Source: Thomasclavelia saccharogumia DSM 17460 (GTDB lineage Bacteria > Bacillota_I > Bacilli_A > Erysipelotrichales > Coprobacillaceae). Taken from it: 64,000 bases of DNA. The DNA is taken from assembly GCF_000686665.1 (NCBI RefSeq), contig NZ_JMLH01000002.1, forward strand, positions 62,001 to 126,000, read 5' to 3'. The notes beneath the pieces are model-generated. The model was not told the origin of the DNA and did not search any database. It saw only the letters and a list, made by a program, of their open reading frames with translations. Both the position numbers and the translations under genes were made by a program. Positions 34,967 through 44,158 of the stretch are shown piece after piece; within the stretch, counting starts at the first letter, position 1; each line of letters opens with the position of its first letter.

Positions 34967-37900
34967 ATGCCAAAGAGAGAAGATATTAATAAAGTATTAG
35001 TAATTGGTTCAGGACCAATTATTATTGGTCAAGCTTGTGAATTTGATTATTCTGGAACTCAAGCCTGTAAAGCATTGAAAAATTTAGGATATGAAATTGT
35101 TTTGGTGAATTCTAACCCTGCAACAATTATGACGGATCCAGAAACTGCTGATGTTACTTATATTGAACCATTAAATTTAGCGAGATTGACACAAATTATT
35201 GAAAAAGAAAGACCTGATGCTCTTTTACCTAATTTAGGCGGACAATCGGCATTAAATTTATGTTCAGAATTAAATCAAGCAGGAATTTTAGAAAAGTATA
35301 ATGTTCAGGTTTTAGGGGTTCAAGTTGATGCAATTGAACGCGGTGAAGATCGACTTGAATTTAAAAAAGCAATGAATGCTTTAAATATTGAAATGGCTCG
35401 AAGCGAAATCGCTAATACGGTTGAAGAAGCTTTAGATATTGCTGATAAATTAGGATATCCAGTAGTTGTACGTCCAGCTTATACGATGGGAGGAGCCGGA
35501 GGTGGACTTGTTTATAATGTTGAAGAATTAAAGACAGTCGTATCTCGTGGATTACAAGCAAGTTTAGTTAACCAATGTTTGATTGAAGAATCAATTTTAG
35601 GTTGGGAAGAATTAGAAGTTGAGGTTGTTCGCGATGCCAACAACAATATGATCACAGTTTGTTTTATTGAAAATATTGATCCATTAGGAGTGCATACTGG
35701 TGATTCCTTCTGTAGTGCACCGATGTTGACAATAAGTCAGGAAGTACAAGATCGTTTAAAAGATCAGGCTTTTAGAATTGTTGAATCAATTGGCGTTATT
35801 GGTGGAACAAATGTACAGTTTGCTCATGATCCAGAAACTGATCGCATTGTTGTAATTGAAATAAATCCAAGAACTTCACGTTCATCTGCTTTGGCGTCAA
35901 AGGCTACAGGATTTCCAATTGCTTTAGTCTCAGCGATGTTAGCGGCTGGATTGACTTTGGAAGATATTCCATGTGGTAAGTATGGAACTTTGGATAAGTA
36001 TGTACCAGATGGTGAATATGTAGTTATTAAGTTTGCTCGCTGGGCATTTGAAAAATTCAAAGGTGCTGAAGATAAACTTGGCACACAAATGAAAGCTGTT
36101 GGCGAGGTTATGAGCATTGGAAAAACTTATAAAGAAGCATTCCAAAAAGCAATTCGTTCCCTTGAAATAGGTCGCTATGGTTTAGGGTATGCAAAGAATT
36201 TTAACGAATTATCAAAAGAGGAATTATTAAAGAAATTAACAATTCCTACAAGCGAAAGACAATTTATTATGTATGAAGCGTTAAGAAAAGGAGCAACAGT
36301 TGAAGAGCTGTTTGAATTGACGCAAATAAAACATTATTTCATTGAACAAATGAAAGAGCTAGTCGAAGAAGAAGAAAATATTATGACTTATCGAGGTAAA
36401 GAATTACCAGTCGATGTTTTGAAACGAGCAAAACAAAATGGCTTTTCTGATAAATATTTAAGTCAGATATTAGATGTTGAAGAAGATGTGATTAGAAAAC
36501 AAAGATTAGCTAATGGTATTGATCAAGCGTGGGAACCAGTTCATGTAAGTGGAACACCTGATAGTGCATACTATTATTCTACATATAATGCTCCAGATAA
36601 AAGTAATATCCATACTGATAAGAAAAAAATCATGATCTTAGGTGGTGGACCAAACAGAATTGGACAAGGAATTGAATTTGATTACTGTTGTGTTCATGCT
36701 GCTTTGGCATTAAAGAAGTTAGGTTTTGAAACAATTATTGTAAATTGTAATCCAGAAACTGTTTCAACTGATTACGATACATCAGATAAATTATATTTTG
36801 AACCGTTGACATTAGAAGATGTATTAAGTATTTATGAAAAAGAAAAACCTGTTGGTGTAATTGCGCAGTTTGGTGGTCAAACACCATTAAACCTAGCTGC
36901 ACAGTTAAAGAAAAATGGTGTTAATATTTTAGGTACGACACCTGAAACGATCGATATGGCTGAAGATCGTGACTTATTTAATGAAATGATGGAAAAATTA
37001 GAAATACCAATGCCTGAATCAGGAATGGCGGTAAATGTTGATGAAGCATTAGAAATAGCTCAAAGAATAGGCTATCCATTAATGGTAAGACCTTCTTATG
37101 TATTGGGTGGTCGTGGAATGGAAGTTGTTTATGATGATGAATCATTAAAACAATATATGGCAGCAGCTGTTGGGGTAACGCCAGATCGTCCAATTTTGAT
37201 TGATCGGTTCTTAAATAATGCAATGGAATGTGAAGCAGATGCAATTAGTGATGGTGAGAATGTTTTTGTTCCAGCGGTTATGGAACATATTGAATTGGCT
37301 GGAATTCATTCAGGCGATTCAGCATGTATTTTACCATCAAAACATATTCCGATCCGTCATCTAGAGACAATTAAAGAGTATACTAAGAAGATTGCTAGAG
37401 AAATGAATGTGCGTGGTTTAATGAATATGCAATATGCAATCGCTGATAATAAAGTTTATGTATTAGAGGCCAATCCTCGTGCTTCTCGAACAGTACCTTT
37501 AGTATCAAAAGTATGTAATATTAATATGGTTAAACTAGCTACTGATATCATTACTAGCGATTTAACGGGACGTCCTTCACCAGTAGTATCATTGACAGAA
37601 AAGAAAATTCCACATATTGGTGTAAAACAAGCTGTTTTCCCATTTAATATGTTCCCAGAAGTTGATCCGATTTTAGGACCAGAAATGCGTTCAACTGGTG
37701 AGGTCTTAGGGCTTGCTAGTTCGTATGGAGCAGCTTTATATAAGGCTGAAGAAGCAACAAAATCTATTTTACCAACAGAAGGAAAAGTTTTGATCAGTGT
37801 TAGTGATTTAGATAAACCTGAAGTTGTTGAATTAGCACAGGGATATTATGATGCTGGTTTTACAATTGTTGCAACAGGTAAGACGTATGAATTGATTACA

Positions 37901-38185
37901 GAAAATGGGATTCCGGCGGAAAAAATCAAAAAAATTTATGAAGGACGACCAAATATTGCAGATGCTTTAACAAATGGTGAATTGGCAATGGTTATCAATA
38001 CTCCTGATGGAAAACAAAGTGTTCATGATGATAGTTATATCAGAAAGTCAGCAATTAAGATGAAGATTCCATATATGACTAATATGGCAGCTGCCAAAGC
38101 TTCATTGGAAGGAATTATGGAAATGAAGATTCATGGTAGCCATGAGGTAAAATCATTGCAAGAATATCATGCGGCAATTAAATAA
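34967..38185 (+). CDS. carB: Carbamoyl-phosphate synthase large subunit, copy 1 (no adjacent small subunit)
   Basis: 1072 aa, full length. Two homologous ATP-grasp halves: N-terminal carboxyphosphate domain (VLVIGSGPIIIGQACEFDYSGTQA; RPAYTMGGAGGG) and C-terminal carbamate domain (IMILGGGPNRIGQGIEFDYCC; RPSYVLGGRGME), then the MGS-like allosteric domain from ~935. It makes carbamoyl phosphate for pyrimidines or arginine. It is clearly diverged from the copy at 40.2 kb rather than a recent duplicate. With no carA beside it, it must use the CarA from 39.1 kb or another source of ammonia. Expression passes through the leader attenuator. Confidence 0.96.
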   Translation: MPKREDINKVLVIGSGPIIIGQACEFDYSGTQACKALKNLGYEIVLVNSNPATIMTDPETADVTYIEPLNLARLTQIIEKERPDALLPNLGGQSALNLCSELNQAGILEKYNVQVLGVQVDAIERGEDRLEFKKAMNALNIEMARSEIANTVEEALDIADKLGYPVVVRPAYTMGGAGGGLVYNVEELKTVVSRGLQASLVNQCLIEESILGWEELEVEVVRDANNNMITVCFIENIDPLGVHTGDSFCSAPMLTISQEVQDRLKDQAFRIVESIGVIGGTNVQFAHDPETDRIVVIEINPRTSRSSALASKATGFPIALVSAMLAAGLTLEDIPCGKYGTLDKYVPDGEYVVIKFARWAFEKFKGAEDKLGTQMKAVGEVMSIGKTYKEAFQKAIRSLEIGRYGLGYAKNFNELSKEELLKKLTIPTSERQFIMYEALRKGATVEELFELTQIKHYFIEQMKELVEEEENIMTYRGKELPVDVLKRAKQNGFSDKYLSQILDVEEDVIRKQRLANGIDQAWEPVHVSGTPDSAYYYSTYNAPDKSNIHTDKKKIMILGGGPNRIGQGIEFDYCCVHAALALKKLGFETIIVNCNPETVSTDYDTSDKLYFEPLTLEDVLSIYEKEKPVGVIAQFGGQTPLNLAAQLKKNGVNILGTTPETIDMAEDRDLFNEMMEKLEIPMPESGMAVNVDEALEIAQRIGYPLMVRPSYVLGGRGMEVVYDDESLKQYMAAAVGVTPDRPILIDRFLNNAMECEADAISDGENVFVPAVMEHIELAGIHSGDSACILPSKHIPIRHLETIKEYTKKIAREMNVRGLMNMQYAIADNKVYVLEANPRASRTVPLVSKVCNINMVKLATDIITSDLTGRPSPVVSLTEKKIPHIGVKQAVFPFNMFPEVDPILGPEMRSTGEVLGLASSYGAALYKAEEATKSILPTEGKVLISVSDLDKPEVVELAQGYYDAGFTIVATGKTYELITENGIPAEKIKKIYEGRPNIADALTNGELAMVINTPDGKQSVHDDSYIRKSAIKMKIPYMTNMAAAKASLEGIMEMKIHGSHEVKSLQEYHAAIK

Positions 38186-38195
38186 TATTTTATAA

Positions 38196-38228
38196 AATGT
38201 AGTCATTAATTTGACTGCATTTTTATTA
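38196..38228 (+). terminator. Intrinsic terminator after carB copy 1
   Basis: AATGTAGTCA / TGACTGCATT, 10-bp stem with one G-U, 6-nt loop, T-rich tail. Confidence 0.8.
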
Positions 38229-38347
38229 TTTTGATAATCTGGATAAATTTATTATTAAAAACTGTATTTATCAAATGGTATAATTTTGTGTATAATATTA
38301 TTGTTGATTAAGCTAATAGAAGCTGATGATGTTATATGGGGGTAAAT

Positions 38348-38860
38348 ATGAAAATTATAAAAATTGTAATCATTTGTTCAATGCTATTAGGTCTAACTGC
38401 ATGTAATAAAAGTGATGATTCAAATATAACATCTTCAAAAGAAGATGTTACTGAAAATGAAGAAGAAATTATAGAATATGAAAGAGATACAACAGCTGGA
38501 GAGATTAAATACATAACACTAGAAGAGATGGAAGCGATGATTGAGAAAAAAGAATCTTTTCCGGTTATTCTTTCAACTACTTATTGTTTGTATTGTCGAG
38601 ATTTTCATTCAGTATTTGATGAATATATAAAAACACATCATGTTGTTATGTATGAAGTTATTCTTGATAATGAAAATCGTAGTGAACAAGAAAATTTAAC
38701 AATTATAAAAAAATATTTTCCTGAATTTTCAACTACACCAGGTGTATTTTATGTTGAAAATGGAAAAGAAAAAAATTATCTTAATTTATCGTCAACGGGT
38801 ATGGATGAAGAGGTAATTGATAATTGGGTTCAAACATATAAATTAGATAAGAAAAATTAA
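38348..38860 (+). CDS. Thioredoxin-like lipoprotein
   Basis: 170 aa from ATG 38348, just after a GGGGG ribosome site (an ATG at 38336 overlaps that site). The signal peptide ends in a lipobox LTAC with Cys19. An acidic linker leads to a thioredoxin-like domain with C80-L-Y-C83 (TTYCLYCRDF) and the cis-Pro region (STTPGVFYVENG). Probably an extracytoplasmic thiol-disulfide protein, tethered by lipid. It sits between the two carB operons with no obvious link to them. Confidence 0.85.
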   Translation: MKIIKIVIICSMLLGLTACNKSDDSNITSSKEDVTENEEEIIEYERDTTAGEIKYITLEEMEAMIEKKESFPVILSTTYCLYCRDFHSVFDEYIKTHHVVMYEVILDNENRSEQENLTIIKKYFPEFSTTPGVFYVENGKEKNYLNLSSTGMDEEVIDNWVQTYKLDKKN

Positions 38861-38882
38861 ACGGTTAAGAGCCGTTTTTTAT
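38859..38882 (+). terminator. Intrinsic terminator after the thioredoxin-like gene
   Basis: AAACGG / CCGTTT short stem and T-tract, overlapping the stop codon. Confidence 0.65.
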
Positions 38883-38972
38883 AATTATTTAAGAAAATAA
38901 TCTTATTTTAATATTTTTAAAATATTGTTATGATAAATTATATACGCGATAATAAAAAAATGTAAAAACATC

Positions 38973-39001
38973 TTGAATATTCCTTTCTTTTCTACTATAC
39001 T
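38973..39001 (+). promoter_or_regulatory. carAB promoter
   Basis: TTGAAT (38973-38978), 17-bp spacer, TATACT (38996-39001); start near 39008. Same -35 and spacing as the orphan carB promoter. Confidence 0.75.
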
Positions 39002-39021
39002 ATACAAGAAAAGAAAGGAAT
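38979..39021 (+). repeat. 14-bp inverted repeat flanking the carA -10 box
   Basis: ATTCCTTTCTTTTC (38979-38992) is the exact reverse complement of GAAAAGAAAGGAAT (39008-39021), with 15 bp between them that hold the -10 element. The left arm lies in the promoter spacer and the right arm at the transcript start, including the leader ORF's Shine-Dalgarno. It cannot form in the RNA, so it is a DNA-level feature such as a two-site operator. Confidence 0.7.
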
Positions 39022-39028
39022 GAGGCTG

Positions 39029-39097
39029 ATGATAGTATTTGAGGAAAGTAAAAAAGTGAATCAAAAAGCCTTATTTTCATATTTTTATTGTTGTTAG
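39029..39097 (+). CDS. Leader peptide of the carAB operon (22 aa)
   Basis: ATG 39029 lies 9 nt after AAAGGA; an in-frame ATG at 39020 is too close to that site. The C-terminal part is FSYFYCC, all U-rich codons (TTT-TCA-TAT-TTT-TAT-TGT-TGT). The stop TAG is followed at once by the attenuator stem. The peptide differs from the carB leader peptide except for its U-rich Phe/Cys-coding end and its stop-to-hairpin geometry. Confidence 0.65.
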   Translation: MIVFEESKKVNQKALFSYFYCC

Positions 39098-39126
39098 ACA
39101 TATCATTTTTGTTGATATGTTTTTTT
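39098..39126 (+). terminator. Attenuator terminator upstream of carA
   Basis: ACATATCA (39098-39105) and TGATATGT (39113-39120), 7-nt loop, then T7. The stem is identical to the one before the orphan carB, although loops and surrounding sequence differ. Confidence 0.82.
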
Positions 39127-39148
39127 ATAGTAATAAAGGAGGATAACT

Positions 39149-40219
39149 ATGAAGGCATACTTAATATTAGAAGACGGTAATGTGTTTGAAGGCAAAAGTA
39201 TTGGAGCAATAAAAGAAGTTGTAAGTGAATTTGTTTTTAATACTTCAATGACTGGATATTTAGAAGTATTGACAGATCCTTCTTATGCTGGGCAATCTGT
39301 CGTGATGACATATCCTTTAATTGGTAATTATGGTGTTTGTTTAGATGATCAAGAATCATATAAACCACATGTCGAAGGGTTTGTTGTTAATGAGCTTGCA
39401 AGGTTAGGGAGTAATTTTAGAAAAAATATTGAACTTGAGGATTATTTAAAACAACATAATATACCAGGAATTCAGGGAATTGATACGCGTAATTTAACGA
39501 AGATCATCCGTAGTAAAGGTTGTATGAATGGAATGATTACAACTAATAAATATGATGATTTGACAGAAGTAATGAAAAAAATTCATGATTTCAAAGTAAC
39601 TGGTGTAGTTGAAAAGACAACTTGTAAAGAAAGTTATATCCTTGGTGATGGAATAAAGAAAGTTGCTCTGTTGGATTATGGAGCAAAAGCAAATATAGCT
39701 AAAAGTTTAGTTAGACATGGCTGTCAGGTAACGGTATATCCTGCTAGTACTACTGCTGATGAAATTTTAGCTAACGACTATGATGGAATTATGTTGTCGA
39801 ATGGTGCTGGAGACCCGGCAGAAAATGTGCAAATTATTGAAGAAATCAAAACTTTGGTAAAAAGTGGAAAACCAATTTTTGCAATATGTTTAGGACATCA
39901 GCTTATGGCTTTAGCACATGGTTTTAAAACAGAAAAAATGAAATATGGACATCATGGTGCAAACCATCCAGTTAAAGATTTAAAAACAGGGCGAGTATAC
40001 ATCTCAACTCAAAATCATAATTATGTAATTAAAACTGATTCGATTGATGAAACTGTAGCAAAACCATGGTTTATCAATGTTAATGATAAAACGATCGAAG
40101 GTTTAGAATATTTAAATGAAAATATTAAAACAGTACAATTTCATCCTGAAGCATGTGCTGGACCTTTAGATACAGATGCGTTATTTGAAGAGTTTATAAA
40201 GATGATGGAGGTAAAATAA
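39149..40219 (+). CDS. carA: Carbamoyl-phosphate synthase small (glutaminase) subunit
   Basis: 356 aa. N-terminal CPSase-small domain (KAYLILEDGNVFEGKSIG; FNTSMTGYLEVLTDPSYAGQ). Class I glutaminase domain with nucleophile Cys247 in FAICLGHQLMALAHG and the H-x-E of VQFHPEACAGP. It supplies ammonia from glutamine to CarB. AAAGGAGG lies upstream of the ATG. One base separates its stop from carB copy 2. Confidence 0.97.
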   Translation: MKAYLILEDGNVFEGKSIGAIKEVVSEFVFNTSMTGYLEVLTDPSYAGQSVVMTYPLIGNYGVCLDDQESYKPHVEGFVVNELARLGSNFRKNIELEDYLKQHNIPGIQGIDTRNLTKIIRSKGCMNGMITTNKYDDLTEVMKKIHDFKVTGVVEKTTCKESYILGDGIKKVALLDYGAKANIAKSLVRHGCQVTVYPASTTADEILANDYDGIMLSNGAGDPAENVQIIEEIKTLVKSGKPIFAICLGHQLMALAHGFKTEKMKYGHHGANHPVKDLKTGRVYISTQNHNYVIKTDSIDETVAKPWFINVNDKTIEGLEYLNENIKTVQFHPEACAGPLDTDALFEEFIKMMEVK

Positions 40220-40220
40220 G

Positions 40221-43200
40221 ATGCCAAAAGATAGTAGAATAAAAAAAGTATTAGTTATTGGTTCAGGCCCAATCATTATTGGTCAAGCAGCAGAATTTGA
40301 TTATGCGGGAACACAAGCTTGTCGTGCTTTAAAAGAAGAAGGTGTCGAAGTCGTTTTAATTAATTCTAACCCGGCAACAATTATGACTGATAAAGATATT
40401 GCAGATAAAGTTTATATTGAACCATTAACTGTTCCTGTTGTTAAAAGTTTAATTATTAAAGAACAGCCTGATAGTATTTTACCTACTTTGGGTGGTCAAA
40501 ATGCTTTAAATATTGCAATGGCTTTGGCTGATGAAGGATTTTTGGAAGAGCATAATGTGCGAACGATCGGAACTTCTACTGATACGATCAAGTTGGCTGA
40601 AGACCGGTTAGAATTTAAAAATCTGATGGAACAAATTAATGAACCATGTGCGGCTTCAATCGTAGTTAATCATGTCGATGATGCAATTGAATTTGCCCAA
40701 AAGATCGGATATCCGGTAGTTGTAAGACCTGCTTATACTTTAGGAGGAACTGGTGGGGGAATTGCTCATGATGAACAAGAATTGCATGATATTTGTTCTA
40801 ATGGGTTAAGACTTTCAAGAGTTAGTCAATGTTTAATTGAAAGATGTATTGCTGGCTGGAAAGAGATCGAGTATGAAGTAATGCGTGATGGTGCTGGCAA
40901 TTGTATTACAGTATGTAATATGGAAAATTTGGATCCAGTTGGTGTACATACTGGTGATAGTATAGTTGTAGCGCCAAGTCAGACTTTATCTGATAAGGAG
41001 TATCAGATGTTAAGATCATCAGCTTTAAATATTATTACAGCTTTGAATATAAAAGGTGGCTGTAACGTTCAATACGCATTAAATCCTAATAGCTTTGAAT
41101 ATTGTGTTATTGAGGTAAATCCTAGAGTAAGTCGTTCTTCGGCTTTAGCTAGTAAAGCTACAGGTTATCCAATTGCTAAATTAGCAGCTAAAATTGCATT
41201 AGGATATAATCTTGATGAAATAATTAATGCTGTTACAGGTAAAACATATGCTTCTTATGAGCCTACTTTGGATTATATAGTTTGTAAGATTCCTAAATGG
41301 CCTTTTGATAAATTCGTAGATGCTTCTAGAGAATTAGGAACTCAGATGAAAGCAACCGGAGAAGTTATGAGTATTTGTAATAATTTTGAAGGAGCATTAA
41401 TGAAGGCTTTGCGTTCACTAGAACAAAATGTGTATTATTTGCATTTAAATGATCTTGAAGGTAAAGATCAAGAGTTTTTGCGGAAAAAATTGAAAGATGT
41501 TGATGATCAAAGAATTTTTGCAATTGCTGAGGCTTTGCGGCAAGGAATTAGCGAACAAGAGATTCATGATATTACAAAGATCGATGTGTGGTTTATTGAT
41601 AAAATCAAACATTTGATTGAAGTTGAAAATGAACTTAAGAATAATGAATTAACGGTTGAATTATTACAAAAAGCAAAACGTTTAGAATTTCCTAATTTAG
41701 TTATTAGTGAATTAACAAATAAACCGATAGATGAAATTAAAATAATGTGTAAAGAAAATGATATCACTGCAGTATATAAAGTAGTTGATACATGTGCAGC
41801 TGAATTTGATGCAACAACGCCGTATTATTATTCAGTATATGGAGGAGTAAATGAAGTTGATCCAGCTGATGATAAGAAAAAAATTATGGTACTTGGATCA
41901 GGTCCGATTAGAATTGGTCAAGGTATTGAATTTGATTACTGTTCTGTTCATTGTGTCTGGGCTTTAAAAGAAGCTGGATACGATACGATTATTGTTAATA
42001 ATAATCCAGAAACTGTAAGTACAGATTTTGATATTGCGGATCGATTGTATTTTGAACCTCTTACTCCTGAAGATGTCGAAAATATTGTTAATATTGAAAA
42101 ACCAGACGGTGCAATAGTCCAGTTTGGTGGTCAGACTGCAATCAAATTAACTAAAGCCTTAATGGAAATGGGAGTTAAGATCTTAGGGACTTCAGCTGAT
42201 GATGTAGATGCTGCTGAAGATCGTGAGCGGTTTGATGAAATTCTTGAAAAATGTCATATTGATCGGCCACGTGGATCAACAGTATTTACGATTGAAGAAG
42301 CATTGGAAGTTGCGAATAAATTGAAATACCCTGTTTTAGTAAGACCATCATATGTTTTAGGTGGTGCGGGAATGGAGATTTGTTTAAATGATGGCGATGT
42401 TAAAAAATTTATGAAAATTATTAACCGCCAGTATCAAGAACATCCTATATTGATTGATAAATATTTGGCTGGTAAAGAAGTAGAAGTTGATGCTATTTGT
42501 GATAAACATGGTATTTTAATTCCAGGAATCATGGAGCATGTAGAACGAGCAGGAGTACATTCGGGTGATAGTATTTCAGTTTATCCATCACAAAAAATCA
42601 AAGAGCACATAAAAGAGACTATTGTTGAATACACAAAACGACTTGCTAAAGCCTTAAATGTAATTGGCTTGATTAATATTCAGTTTATTGTATATGAAGA
42701 TCAAGTTTATGTAATTGAAGTAAATCCACGTTCTAGTCGTACGATACCATATATTTCTAAGGTAACAGATATTCCTGTAGTTGATGTCGCTACACATGTA
42801 ATTATGGGAAAATCAATCAAAGAACAGGGGTATGAGTATGGTTTAGCTCCTGAAAAAGAAACTGTCGCTATTAAAATGCCAGTTTTCTCGTTTGAAAAAA
42901 TCAAAGGTGCTGAAATTAGTTTAGGGCCAGAAATGAAATCAACAGGTGAAGTCTTAGGAATTTCTAAAGATTATGACGAAGCTATATATAAAGCATTTAT
43001 TGGTACGGGTATTAATTTACCTAAGAAAAAGAATATCATTTGTACAATTAAGGATTCAGCAAAAGAAGAATTTTTACCAATAGCAAAACAGTATTATATG
43101 TTTGGCTATGATCTATATGCTACAGAAGGAACTTATAATTATTTAAAAGAACATGATATACCAGTTAGTTTGGTAAATCGGATCAATGCTAAAAATAATA

Positions 43201-43418
43201 CTTTATTTGATTTGATGCTGACTGATACCGTAGATTTGATCATTGATATTCCGACAAGAAATAATAATTTAAAAGATGGTTTTTTGATTAGGCGCTTTGC
43301 TGTTGAAGCTGGAATTCCGATTTTTACTTCTTTAGATACAGCTCAAGCACTAATTACAAGTTTGGAAAAACGTCATAAAGGTGATACGTCATTAGTAGAT
43401 ATCACTAAATTGAAATAG
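40221..43418 (+). CDS. carB: Carbamoyl-phosphate synthase large subunit, copy 2
   Basis: 1065 aa, complete. Same domain order as copy 1: VLVIGSGPIIIGQAAEFDYAGTQA and RPAYTLGGTGGG in the first half, IMVLGSGPIRIGQGIEFDYC and RPSYVLGGAGME in the second, then an MGS-like domain to LVDITKLK. Coupled to carA, so this is the standard partner. Under the U-rich leader attenuator. No other pyr or arg gene follows. Confidence 0.97.
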   Translation: MPKDSRIKKVLVIGSGPIIIGQAAEFDYAGTQACRALKEEGVEVVLINSNPATIMTDKDIADKVYIEPLTVPVVKSLIIKEQPDSILPTLGGQNALNIAMALADEGFLEEHNVRTIGTSTDTIKLAEDRLEFKNLMEQINEPCAASIVVNHVDDAIEFAQKIGYPVVVRPAYTLGGTGGGIAHDEQELHDICSNGLRLSRVSQCLIERCIAGWKEIEYEVMRDGAGNCITVCNMENLDPVGVHTGDSIVVAPSQTLSDKEYQMLRSSALNIITALNIKGGCNVQYALNPNSFEYCVIEVNPRVSRSSALASKATGYPIAKLAAKIALGYNLDEIINAVTGKTYASYEPTLDYIVCKIPKWPFDKFVDASRELGTQMKATGEVMSICNNFEGALMKALRSLEQNVYYLHLNDLEGKDQEFLRKKLKDVDDQRIFAIAEALRQGISEQEIHDITKIDVWFIDKIKHLIEVENELKNNELTVELLQKAKRLEFPNLVISELTNKPIDEIKIMCKENDITAVYKVVDTCAAEFDATTPYYYSVYGGVNEVDPADDKKKIMVLGSGPIRIGQGIEFDYCSVHCVWALKEAGYDTIIVNNNPETVSTDFDIADRLYFEPLTPEDVENIVNIEKPDGAIVQFGGQTAIKLTKALMEMGVKILGTSADDVDAAEDRERFDEILEKCHIDRPRGSTVFTIEEALEVANKLKYPVLVRPSYVLGGAGMEICLNDGDVKKFMKIINRQYQEHPILIDKYLAGKEVEVDAICDKHGILIPGIMEHVERAGVHSGDSISVYPSQKIKEHIKETIVEYTKRLAKALNVIGLINIQFIVYEDQVYVIEVNPRSSRTIPYISKVTDIPVVDVATHVIMGKSIKEQGYEYGLAPEKETVAIKMPVFSFEKIKGAEISLGPEMKSTGEVLGISKDYDEAIYKAFIGTGINLPKKKNIICTIKDSAKEEFLPIAKQYYMFGYDLYATEGTYNYLKEHDIPVSLVNRINAKNNTLFDLMLTDTVDLIIDIPTRNNNLKDGFLIRRFAVEAGIPIFTSLDTAQALITSLEKRHKGDTSLVDITKLK

Positions 43419-43473
43419 TCAGTTAAATTTAAATAAAAAGTATTTTAAAAACTGTATAATCATTAAATAAAAG

Positions 43474-43512
43474 ACAGGTAGATCCTCAATATATAGGATT
43501 TACCTGTTTATT
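43474..43512 (+). terminator. Intrinsic terminator after carAB
   Basis: ACAGGTAGATCCT / AGGATTTACCTGT, 13-bp stem with one G-U pair, then a T-rich tail. Confidence 0.8.
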
Positions 43513-43623
43513 GTTAGCTAAAAGTATATAAATATTTTGATTTTAAATTCTATTAAATATGTTATTCATAAGATAAGGATGCAAGAAAAAATGATAGTTT
43601 GTAAGTATTTTAAAGTAGATAAT

Positions 43624-43668
43624 AAAAAAGACATCTTTTTGATTATTACACAATCAATAAAGAGTCTT
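43624..43668 (-). terminator. Terminator of the queT locus
   Basis: On the minus strand AAGACTCTTTATTGATT pairs imperfectly with AATCAAAAAGATGTCTT, ending in T6. Confidence 0.65.
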
Positions 43669-43676
43669 ATATAATA

Positions 43677-44158
43677 TTAAGAAGTTTTTAATATATTTAT
43701 AAAATATTCATTATGTTCTATTGCCTTAAATACTAAAGCGCCAATAATCAAAACAATTAATTCACCGATTGCTACATATAATGCATTAATTAAATATGGA
43801 ATTTGATAAGCATACCAAAGTTCACCGCCAACAATCAAACCGGTAATCATAGCTCCTATAACAGCAGCTAAATATCTGTTTTTAATTATATACATAGCAA
43901 TGCAAACAATAATTGTACTAGTTGTTCCAAAAATTACATCTAATAGCCCCATTGGTGAAAATAAATTAGCTATAATACAACCTATTACTAAGCCAGGGAT
44001 GTATTTTTTATTATAGAATGCTAAAAAAACCATAATTCCGATAATCTAAATTGAATTTCGGAATAGGCAATAGGTGAGATTGCTAAAGTGAGGGCAGCAT
44101 AAACACTTGCAATCATTGCATTGACTACAATCAGTTTTACTGAAATACTTCTATTCAT
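43677..44158 (-). pseudogene. queT: QueT-family transporter, frameshifted
   Basis: On the minus strand the gene starts at ATG 44158 (AAAGGA upstream) and reads MNRSISVKLIVVNAMIASVY..., ending ...AYSEIQFRLSELWFF-stop. The rest of the family sequence (MVFLAFYNKKYIPGLVIGCIIAN... to the C-terminus) continues from 44033 in another frame. One missing base in the GGAATTATGG stretch near 44035 accounts for it. Together the parts have the length and ~5 membrane segments of QueT, an ECF S-component for queuosine precursors. A sequencing error cannot be excluded. Confidence 0.8.
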
